Assembly (NCBI GenBank): GCA_944393305.1
Contig: CALXZS010000044.1
Location: 1-9,249, forward strand
Origin: an uncultured Clostridia bacterium
GTDB taxonomy: Bacteria; Bacillota; Clostridia; TANB77; CAG-508
Reading direction: 5' to 3'
Length of the DNA stretch: 9,249 nucleotides
The notes under the pieces were generated by a model, which searched no databases, had not been told where the DNA came from, and worked only from the letters and a program-made list of their open reading frames with translations. Made by a program: the position numbers and the translations under genes. Below, piece by piece: positions 1 to 5,942 of the stretch. Each line of letters opens with the position of its first letter. The stretch's first letter is position 1.

Positions 1-581
1 GCTGTTTGTATATAATTTATTGATTCCTCAAAGTTTGGTCCATCATTTTTGTAATTTTCTATTGTTAGCATATTTTGGATTTTTTCATCATTTATTTGAT
101 TTAGAAAATCTTTTCTAAGCATAGAATATTCACTATAAAATTCTTTTATTGCTTTTTCTACAATTGCATAGTCACCACTTGTTTGTAACTCTATATTAGA
201 GAAATCATCATTTTCTATGCTTTTGCTAGATAACATTTCTATTTCATTATCTAATTTTGCTTTGTTGATTATTCTTCCTCCATACAGAATTCCTACTATT
301 ATGACTATTATTGCAAGCAAAAGTACAATTGTAAGTAATGCTTTATTTACTTTTTTCTTTTTTACTACTTTAGTTTCTTTTGAGCTTTCTTTATTTATTT
401 GATGAGTTTTTTCTTTTTGCTCTTTTTCTCTTACTTTTTCTTTTTCAATTTGTTTTTGTGCCTTTTCTTCTATTATGACTTCTCCTTTTATTTTTTCTTC
501 TTTTTTTGGTCTTTTTTCTGTTTTTGTTTTTCCTACTACTTTATATTCATTATTCTTTTCTTTTGGTTCTTTATCAGCCAT
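1..581 (-). CDS. Partial single-pass membrane protein of unknown function, Lys/Glu-rich cytoplasmic N-terminus
   Basis: I do not recognise this gene. Reading the minus strand from an ATG at 581 gives an uninterrupted frame of 193 codons to the window edge, so the C-terminus is missing. Residues 1-80 are extremely rich in Lys and Glu (a charged, probably disordered or coiled region). Residues 81-101 form one hydrophobic segment (A-L-L-T-I-V-L-L-L-A-I-I-V and on), followed by an acidic/polar stretch seen to residue 193. By the positive-inside rule the N-terminus should be cytoplasmic and the rest outside. The start is supported by AAGGGA at 591-596, nine bases upstream. The gene begins only 18 bases after the valS stop, so it is probably the last visible member of the epimerase-valS transcript. 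The repeated Lys/Glu codons make homology searches with the N-terminus unreliable. Confidence 0.8.
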   Translation of the reverse strand, partial: MADKEPKEKNNEYKVVGKTKTEKRPKKEEKIKGEVIIEEKAQKQIEKEKVREKEQKEKTHQINKESSKETKVVKKKKVNKALLTIVLLLAIIVIIVGILYGGRIINKAKLDNEIEMLSSKSIENDDFSNIELQTSGDYAIVEKAIKEFYSEYSMLRKDFLNQINDEKIQNMLTIENYKNDGPNFEESINYIQT

Positions 582-599
582 TTATATCAATCCCTTCTA

Positions 600-3242
600 T
601 TAAATGTTTTTTAATCTTTCTTTTGTTTCTTCTAATAATTTAGTATATTTTTCTAACTTTTCTTTTTCTTCTTCGATTTTTTCTTTTGGTGCTTTTGCTA
701 TAAATCCTTGATTAGATAATATTTTATTACTTCTTTGTACTTCTAATTCTAATCTTTTCTTTTCATTTTCTAATCTAGCTTTTTCTTCTTCTATATCTAC
801 TAATTCAGAAAATGGCATATATATTTTATAATCTTCATTTACTACTGAAATTGCATTTTTTTCTATACCTTCTAAATTATCTTGTATAATTAATTCATTT
901 CCAAAACCTAGTTTTTTAATGAATTCTTCACTTTCTTTTAAGTTTGGTTTTATATTATCGTTTTTTGTATTTAATACTACTATTAATTTTACTTTTTTAG
1001 AAGGATGAATATTCATATTTGTTCTTATATTTCTTATTTGAACTATTATATCTTTTACTCCTTCTATGAAATTTAATTCTTCTTCATAGTCTTTGCCTGA
1101 TTCTTTTGGCCAATCTGATACCATTAAATCTTTTCCATCATAATCTACTAAATGAGAATAAATTTCAGTTGTTACAAAAGGCATGAATGGATGTAATAAT
1201 TTTAAACTATTTCTAAATACATAATCTAATACATATGAAACTGTTAATTTATCTTCAGTATTTAGTCTAGTTTTTGCAATTTCAATATACCAATCACAGA
1301 ATTCATCCCATATAAATGAATATATTTTATCTAAAGCTATTCCTAAATCATAATTATTAATATTTTCTGTTACTTCTTTAATTAAATTGTCTAGCTTTCT
1401 AATTATCCATTTATCTTCTACTTTTAAACTTGTTGGATTTTTGCTAAATTCTATAATTTCTTTATCTGATGAAGCATTCATTGTTATAAATTTTGCTGCA
1501 TTCCAAATTTTATTTGCAAAATTTGATGCTTGTTCTAGTTTTTCTGGCATATATTTTACATCATTTCCCATTGTAGTACCAGAAAGTACCGAAAATCTTA
1601 GACTATCTGCTCCATATTTTTCAATTATTTCTAATGGGTCAATTCCATTTCCTAGGCTTTTTGACATTTTTCTACCTTGGCTATCTCTAACTATACCATG
1701 CATAACTATATCACTAAATGGCTTTTGGTCTGTTGCATATAAACCTGAAAATACCATTCTTACTACCCAGAAGAATATAATATCATAAGCTGTAACTAAG
1801 CAATTTGTTGGATAAAAAGTTTTATAGTCTTCTGCTTCTGTATTTGGCCATCCCATTGTTGAAAAAGGCCATAATGCTGAACTAAACCATGTATCTAATG
1901 TATCTTCATCTTGATAAATATTTGTACTTCCACATTTTTCACATTTTCCTGGATTTTCTTTTGCAACTGTAATGTGATCGCACTCTTTACAATAATATGC
2001 TGGTATTCTATGTCCCCACCATAATTGTCTTGAAATACACCAATCTTGAATGTTTTCTAACCAATGGAAGTATGTTCTTTCATATTTTTTAGGAACAAAT
2101 TTTATATCACCATTTTTTACAGCTTCTATTGCTGGCTGTGCTAATTTTTTCATTGCAACAAACCATTGCTCAGATATTCTAGGTTCTATTGTATTATGAC
2201 ATCTATAACATTTGCCTACATTATGAGTATAATCTTCTATTTCTCCAAGTACCCCTAATTCTTTTAATTTTTCAACAATTATTGGTCTTGCCTCAATTGC
2301 TTTCATTCCTTCTAGTTCTGGTACTAAATTTCCCATAACATTTGATTCATCAAATACTTCAACAATTTCTAAGTTGTGTCTTAAACCTGCTTCATAATCA
2401 TTTGGGTCATGAGCTGGTGTTATTTTAACACATCCTGTTCCAAATTCTTTGTCTACAAATGAATCTGCTATTATTGGTATTTCTTTATTAATTATTGGAA
2501 GTATACATGTTTTTCCTACTATATTTTTATATCTTTCATCTTCTGGATTTACTGCTACTGCTGTATCTCCTAACATTGTTTCTGGTCTTGTTGTTGCTAC
2601 TTCAACATATGCGTCTTCACCTTTTATTTTATATTTTATATGCCATAAATGTGATTTTTCTTCTTCATATTCTACTTCTGCATCTGAAATTGATGTCTGG
2701 CAATAAGGACACCAATTTATCATTTTTTTACCTCTATAAATTAGATCATCTTTATATAAATTATAAAATTCTTCTAATACAGCTTTTGACAATCCTTCAT
2801 CAAGTGTAAATCTTTTTCTTTCCCAATCACAAGAACATCCTAATTTTTTTTGCTGATTTTCTATTTGTCCACCATAATTCTTAGTCCAAGCCCATGCTTC
2901 ATCTAAAAATTTTTCTCTTCCTAATTCTTGTTTTGTGTGTCCTTCTTTTTTTATTTTTTCTACTACTTTTGCCTCTGTTGCAATTGATGAATGGTCTGTT
3001 CCTGGAAGCCATAAAGTATTATATCCTTGCATTCTTTTTGTTCTTATAATTATATCTTGTATTGTACCATCTAAAGCATGTCCCATATGCAATTTTCCAG
3101 TTACATTAGGTGGTGGCATTACTATTGAAAATGCCTCTTTTTCTTTATTCATACTAGGTTTAAAATAACCATTTTCTTCCCAATTTTTATATATTCTATC
3201 CTCAAAATTTTTAGGATTGTATTTTTCTTTTATCTCTTTCAT
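600..3242 (-). CDS. valS: Valyl-tRNA synthetase (valine--tRNA ligase), complete
   Basis: Class I aminoacyl-tRNA synthetase that joins valine to tRNA-Val in the cytoplasm using ATP. The 880-residue length is normal for bacterial ValRS. Visible landmarks: the PPPNVTGKLHMGH signature at residues 43-55 (HIGH motif as HMGH), the editing (CP1) domain with TTRPETMLGDTAVA at 217-230 and GTGCVKITPAHDPNDYE at 268-284, Cys pairs at C178/C181 and C345/C348 and at C418/C421 with C434/C437 (possible zinc sites), the KMSKS loop at 525-529, a tRNA-binding helical domain, and a C-terminal Glu/Lys-rich coiled coil from about 815 to 880 as expected for ValRS. The start at 3242 is fixed by AGGAGA at 3249-3254, six bases upstream. 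It lies three bases after the stop of the upstream 61-codon gene. No T-box leader directly precedes it. Confidence 0.98.
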   Translation of the reverse strand: MKEIKEKYNPKNFEDRIYKNWEENGYFKPSMNKEKEAFSIVMPPPNVTGKLHMGHALDGTIQDIIIRTKRMQGYNTLWLPGTDHSSIATEAKVVEKIKKEGHTKQELGREKFLDEAWAWTKNYGGQIENQQKKLGCSCDWERKRFTLDEGLSKAVLEEFYNLYKDDLIYRGKKMINWCPYCQTSISDAEVEYEEEKSHLWHIKYKIKGEDAYVEVATTRPETMLGDTAVAVNPEDERYKNIVGKTCILPIINKEIPIIADSFVDKEFGTGCVKITPAHDPNDYEAGLRHNLEIVEVFDESNVMGNLVPELEGMKAIEARPIIVEKLKELGVLGEIEDYTHNVGKCYRCHNTIEPRISEQWFVAMKKLAQPAIEAVKNGDIKFVPKKYERTYFHWLENIQDWCISRQLWWGHRIPAYYCKECDHITVAKENPGKCEKCGSTNIYQDEDTLDTWFSSALWPFSTMGWPNTEAEDYKTFYPTNCLVTAYDIIFFWVVRMVFSGLYATDQKPFSDIVMHGIVRDSQGRKMSKSLGNGIDPLEIIEKYGADSLRFSVLSGTTMGNDVKYMPEKLEQASNFANKIWNAAKFITMNASSDKEIIEFSKNPTSLKVEDKWIIRKLDNLIKEVTENINNYDLGIALDKIYSFIWDEFCDWYIEIAKTRLNTEDKLTVSYVLDYVFRNSLKLLHPFMPFVTTEIYSHLVDYDGKDLMVSDWPKESGKDYEEELNFIEGVKDIIVQIRNIRTNMNIHPSKKVKLIVVLNTKNDNIKPNLKESEEFIKKLGFGNELIIQDNLEGIEKNAISVVNEDYKIYMPFSELVDIEEEKARLENEKKRLELEVQRSNKILSNQGFIAKAPKEKIEEEKEKLEKYTKLLEETKERLKNI

Positions 3243-3245
3243 AAT

Positions 3246-3431
3246 CTATCTCCTAATCAAAAAATATAATATTATTGCACAAACAATAGAGACGAGAAAA
3301 CCAACTCCTTTTAGGAGTCTAATTTGCTTATTTTCGTCTGAATTACTAAAATATTTTTCTACTATACTTCTTGCATCATAAATCATTTTTACACCTACTG
3401 CAATAATAATTAATAATATAATTTCAATCAT
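3246..3431 (-). CDS. Small two-helix membrane protein (61 aa), function unknown
   Basis: Not recognised as a named family. The 61 residues contain two hydrophobic segments, roughly 2-18 and 43-59, joined by a polar, charged loop (Y18-D-A-R to K41), and the protein ends in Arg-Arg. This is a helical hairpin membrane protein. AAGGAA at 3438-3443 lies six bases before the ATG, which supports translation. The gene starts 21 bases after the epimerase stop and ends three bases before the valS start. Its last two Arg codons (AGG AGA) form the valS ribosome binding site, so it is embedded in the operon and probably translated. Its role could be structural or simply to couple translation to valS; nothing in the sequence shows a catalytic site. 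Confidence 0.75.
   Translation of the reverse strand: MIEIILLIIIAVGVKMIYDARSIVEKYFSNSDENKQIRLLKGVGFLVSIVCAIILYFLIRR
3249..3254 (-). promoter_or_regulatory. valS ribosome binding site inside the upstream reading frame
   Basis: AGGAGA lies six bases before the valS ATG and is the last two sense codons (Arg-Arg) of the 61-codon gene, directly followed by its TAG stop. A ribosome terminating there would sit on the valS start, which is the usual geometry for translational coupling. Confidence 0.75.
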
Positions 3432-3452
3432 TTTGTATTCCTTTTTTATTCC

Positions 3453-4325
3453 TTAATTAAAAAATTCTACTGAAAATTTAGCTTCAAATTCTTGACCTGG
3501 AGCTAGAACTATCATATCTGGCTTTTGTACAAATACATTTGAACTGTGTATTCTGTCTGCTGTTGATTGCCATGGTTCTAAGCATATAAATGGTGCTCCT
3601 GGTTTTGACCAAATTCCTAGATATGGCCATCCTTCGAAGTCCATTTTTAGGACTGTTTTTCTTGTTCTACTATTTTTTAGGCTTATTTTTTTGTTTTGGA
3701 TTCCTTTTATAATTAAGGCATCATTATCAAAAGTATGGTCATCTAATAATATAATTCTATTATTGACCAATTTATTTTTTGCATACTCTGTTCCTACTAA
3801 ACCATCTACTAAATATAAAAAGTGTGCCCTATCCTCTTCTTCTGCAAACTCTAGATAATAATTGCCTCTTTTTAAATCATCTGGATCTATTTTAAAAGCA
3901 GGATGTCCTCCTATTCCAAATGGCATATTTGTAACACCTGTATTTATTACTTTATATATAAATATTAATTTATTTTCTTCTTGCCTATATGTATTATATA
4001 GTTCAAAATCGAAAGGATACCTTGCTCCAGTATATTTATTACTTTTAAGCACATATGAATGGAAGTTGTCTAACTTAGTAACTGGGTCAAATTCCATATC
4101 TCTTGCAAATCCATGTTGTGGAATTTCAAATGTTCTTCCATTTATTATAGTTTGGTTTCTCTTTAGTTTTCCTACAATTGGGAACAAAACAGGTGCATGT
4201 CTTTTCCAATATACCTTTCCTTTATCATCCCTACAATTTTCTCCTTGGTGAATTTTCTCTATCCCATCTAGCTTAAAACTAAGTAGTTCTCCGCCAAAGC
4301 TGGTTGTAGTCATAAGAGCTTCCAT
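3453..4325 (-). CDS. Aldose 1-epimerase family protein (mutarotase/LacX-like)
   Basis: Galactose mutarotase-like superfamily; members interconvert alpha and beta anomers of aldoses, or of phosphosugars in some clades. Numbered from an upstream ATG at 4334, the visible conserved residues are W43-K-R-H-A-P-V-L-F-P, Q73-H-G-F-A-R-D (candidate catalytic H74), G142-G-H-P-A-F (H144) and C251-L-E-P-W (E253, the expected catalytic base). I prefer the start at 4325 (M4) because the Shine-Dalgarno AGGAG at 4336-4340 is only one base from the ATG at 4334 but ten bases from the one at 4325. The protein is then 290 residues, normal for the LacX-like group. Exact substrate is not visible. It has its own promoter and heads the transcript leading into the small membrane gene and valS. 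Confidence 0.88.
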   Translation of the reverse strand: MEALMTTTSFGGELLSFKLDGIEKIHQGENCRDDKGKVYWKRHAPVLFPIVGKLKRNQTIINGRTFEIPQHGFARDMEFDPVTKLDNFHSYVLKSNKYTGARYPFDFELYNTYRQEENKLIFIYKVINTGVTNMPFGIGGHPAFKIDPDDLKRGNYYLEFAEEEDRAHFLYLVDGLVGTEYAKNKLVNNRIILLDDHTFDNDALIIKGIQNKKISLKNSRTRKTVLKMDFEGWPYLGIWSKPGAPFICLEPWQSTADRIHSSNVFVQKPDMIVLAPGQEFEAKFSVEFFN

Positions 4326-4356
4326 AATCACCATTCTCCTTTTTTATGCTATATAT

Positions 4357-4385
4357 ATAATATTATTTTATAGCCTAAAAGTCAA
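4357..4385 (-). promoter_or_regulatory. Sigma-A-type promoter for epimerase-valS cluster
   Basis: On the minus strand a -35 TTGACT (4380-4385) is separated by exactly 17 bases from a -10 TATTAT (4357-4362). The predicted start near 4350 leaves a leader of about 25 bases before the ATG at 4325. It sits just past the greA terminator, so it is well placed to be the promoter for the epimerase, the 61-codon gene, valS and the partial gene. Confidence 0.75.
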
Positions 4386-4392
4386 TATTTAT

Positions 4393-4423
4393 AAAGAAAA
4401 AAGCTATGTAAATACATAGCTTT
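4393..4423 (-). terminator. Intrinsic terminator of greA
   Basis: Perfect 11-base inverted repeat AAAGCTATGTA / TACATAGCTTT (4400-4410 and 4413-4423) with a two-base centre, so the folded loop is probably a little larger. On the minus strand it is followed by TTTTTTCTTT, and it starts 12 bases after the greA stop. This is standard rho-independent geometry and separates greA from the epimerase transcript. Confidence 0.85.
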
Positions 4424-4435
4424 AGTCATTATTTA

Positions 4436-4912
4436 CTATTTTTTTATTGACAATACTTTAAATTTTGCAACACCTGCTGGAATTTTTGCTTCAACTATTT
4501 GACCTTTTTTAGCTCCTAGTAAAGCTGATCCAATTGGTGATTCATTAGAAATTCTATTTTTTTCTAAATCTACTTCTGTTGAACCAACTATTGTATATGT
4601 CATATTTTCATTAAAATCCATATCTAATACTTCAACAGTATTTCCTACCTGAACTGTCTTTGTGTCTATTTCTGAGGCATCTATTATTTTTGCATGTCTC
4701 AATTTATTTTCTAATTCTGCTATCTTATTTTCATTCATTTCTTGTGCTGACTTTGCCTCATCATATTCAGAGTTTTCAGATAAGTCACCATATCCTAGGG
4801 CTACTTTTATTCTTCCAGCAATTTCTGTTCTCTCTGTTGTCTTTAGATATTCTAATTCTTTTTCTAATTTATCATATCCCTCTTGTGTAAGTAGCACTGC
4901 TTCGCTGTCCAT
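4436..4912 (-). CDS. greA: Transcription elongation factor GreA
   Basis: GreA binds RNA polymerase at the secondary channel and stimulates cleavage of the backtracked RNA 3' end, rescuing arrested elongation complexes. The 158-residue product has the expected two parts: an N-terminal coiled coil (about 1-76) with the tip motif G42-D-L-S-E-N-S-E-Y, whose D43 and E46 match the acidic pair that coordinates the catalytic metal in GreA, and a C-terminal FKBP-like domain (about 85-158) with N123-E-S-P-I-G-S-A-L-L-G. The frame extends to a TTG at 4978, but that TTG is part of the promoter -35 box. The ATG at 4912 has a near-perfect AAAGGAGG at 4921-4928 with eight-base spacing and gives the normal family length. 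It appears to be a single-gene transcript. Confidence 0.97.
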   Translation of the reverse strand: MDSEAVLLTQEGYDKLEKELEYLKTTERTEIAGRIKVALGYGDLSENSEYDEAKSAQEMNENKIAELENKLRHAKIIDASEIDTKTVQVGNTVEVLDMDFNENMTYTIVGSTEVDLEKNRISNESPIGSALLGAKKGQIVEAKIPAGVAKFKVLSIKK

Positions 4913-4920
4913 TAGACATT

Positions 4921-4928
4921 CCTCCTTT
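4921..4928 (-). promoter_or_regulatory. greA ribosome binding site deciding the start
   Basis: AAAGGAGG with eight bases to the ATG at 4912. It fixes the 158-residue product and argues against the longer 180-codon reading. Confidence 0.9.
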
Positions 4929-4949
4929 TGTACAAAAATTATCTTTAAT

Positions 4950-4978
4950 ATATTAATACCATCTTTGAGTTTTGTCAA
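4950..4978 (-). promoter_or_regulatory. Sigma-A-type promoter for greA
   Basis: Consensus -35 TTGACA (4973-4978), 17-base spacer and -10 TAATAT (4950-4955) on the minus strand. The predicted transcription start near 4943 gives a leader of about 30 bases. This is the strongest promoter match in the window. Confidence 0.85.
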
Positions 4979-4981
4979 GGG

Positions 4982-5008
4982 GGATTTTGAAAATATTTTT
5001 TAAAATCC
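4982..5008 (-). terminator. Weak inverted repeat after the 290-codon gene, possible terminator
   Basis: Seven-base stem GGATTTT / AAAATCC (4982-4988 and 5002-5008) around an AT-only centre, 14 bases after the stop of the 290-codon gene and just upstream of the greA -35. The minus-strand copy is followed by CCC and the -35 box rather than a T-run, so it is a poor intrinsic terminator. It may be a weak stop signal or chance. Confidence 0.3.
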
Positions 5009-5022
5009 TTTATGCGGTTTTT

Positions 5023-5895
5023 TTAGTATTTTTCCGACTTTGTGCGTAATTTTTGAAAAAGGACCGTCCCTAATTGAGAAAATTCTGTTTTGCCTATTTC
5101 ACTTCGTTTTCCTAATAGTTTTAATATATGTATTTTATTCTTTATTATGCTTTCTCTTATATTGGCGTAATTTGAATCATTTTTGTTTGTTTGCTTTATT
5201 ATTTCGCCTTCTATAAGTTTTTGTTTATCCATATTTTGCATATCACTGAAAATTCTCATAACTTTTTTTGTGTCTAACAATACTTTTTCTATACATATTC
5301 CTTCAAAGTCTTTGCCTAATTCTATATTGGGTGCTGAATTTACTATTATTGATTTTCTGTTTATATTATATTTTTTTAAATCTTTAAAATCTATATTTAT
5401 TATGATTAATGCTCTACTTAATCCTTTTCTTTTATTACTTGATGTTGTAATATATATTTCTTTTCTTTCTAATCTTCTTTCTAATTCTTGAAATGGTTTT
5501 AAATGTTCTGTGACTATATTTACAGTTTTTACTTTTTGGCACAATTCTTCTATTATGCTTATATTTTCTTTTGAAAATTCATTTACACATATGTATATAT
5601 CTTGCATTTTTACGTCTCTTCCAAGAAGTTTAAAGCAATATGTTATTATTTCTGGCAACATATATTTTACATTATATTTACCAGTTAATTCTGGATAACC
5701 ACAGTCTATATCTTTTTCTTGTATTATATAGTCTACGTTATCTTGTTTTAGCTTTTCTCTTACAATACTTAATATTTTTTCACTATTTGAGGGTAAATAA
5801 TAATAGTTATCTACGACTCTTATTTTTTTTAACAAGTTTCTATATACATAATTAAATTTGTTTAACTTGTCCATTTTTACATATCCAATATTCAT
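5023..5895 (-). CDS. Conserved-looking soluble protein of unknown function (290 aa), Rossmann-like middle
   Basis: I do not recognise this protein. It has no signal peptide or membrane segment, so it is probably cytoplasmic. Its middle shows an alternating strand/helix pattern: D99-I-Y-I-C-V-N strand, helix 109-123, strand N126-I-V-T-E, helix 133-144, strand E146-I-Y-I-T-T-S-S, and strand A162-L-I-I-I-N-I-D-F. This resembles half of a Rossmann-type fold, but no glycine-rich nucleotide loop is evident. A Lys/Asn-rich C-terminal helical region follows (about 205-265). The last 25 residues include Q274-L-G-T-V-L-F, encoded by a GGGACGGTCC sequence that may be repeat-derived. AAGGGTG at 5904-5910 is eight bases before the ATG at 5895 and lies partly inside a hairpin. 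An internal ATG (M8, 5874) has a weaker site. Confidence 0.8.
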   Translation of the reverse strand: MNIGYVKMDKLNKFNYVYRNLLKKIRVVDNYYYLPSNSEKILSIVREKLKQDNVDYIIQEKDIDCGYPELTGKYNVKYMLPEIITYCFKLLGRDVKMQDIYICVNEFSKENISIIEELCQKVKTVNIVTEHLKPFQELERRLERKEIYITTSSNKRKGLSRALIIINIDFKDLKKYNINRKSIIVNSAPNIELGKDFEGICIEKVLLDTKKVMRIFSDMQNMDKQKLIEGEIIKQTNKNDSNYANIRESIIKNKIHILKLLGKRSEIGKTEFSQLGTVLFQKLRTKSEKY

Positions 5896-5898
5896 AAT

Positions 5899-5932
5899 AA
5901 AATCACCCTTATTATTATATTCGGGTGATTTT
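5899..5932 (-). terminator. Hairpin between GH18 gene and 290-codon gene: terminator or translation-control element
   Basis: Perfect ten-base inverted repeat AAAATCACCC / GGGTGATTTT (5899-5908 and 5923-5932) around a 14-base AT-rich loop. It starts about ten bases after the GH18 stop, and on the minus strand the right arm runs into TTTTATT, so it can act as an intrinsic terminator. The same arm contains most of the AAGGGTG ribosome binding site for the ATG at 5895, so readthrough RNA would have that site paired. Confidence 0.65.
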
Positions 5933-5942
5933 AAAAATATTA

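Noticed and set aside
217..614. Plus-strand Phe/Leu/Ser-rich frames opposite the partial gene and at the valS end
   Set aside because: They are complements of Lys/Glu-rich coding sequence, lack ribosome binding sites, and overlap well-supported minus-strand genes.
3432..3452. Possible T-box or other riboswitch ahead of valS or the small gene
   Set aside because: The gaps are 21 and three bases, too short for any known leader element, and the epimerase leader is only about 25 bases.
4913..4978. Longer 180-codon reading of greA from a TTG at 4978
   Set aside because: The TTG is part of the consensus -35 box, the added residues lie in the promoter and leader, and the ATG at 4912 has a near-perfect ribosome binding site and gives the normal GreA length.
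1387..5855. Plus-strand open frames opposite valS, the epimerase gene, greA and the 290-codon gene
   Set aside because: All lie antisense to strong minus-strand genes, have hydrophobic low-complexity translations typical of AT-rich antisense frames, and have no promoter or ribosome binding site support.
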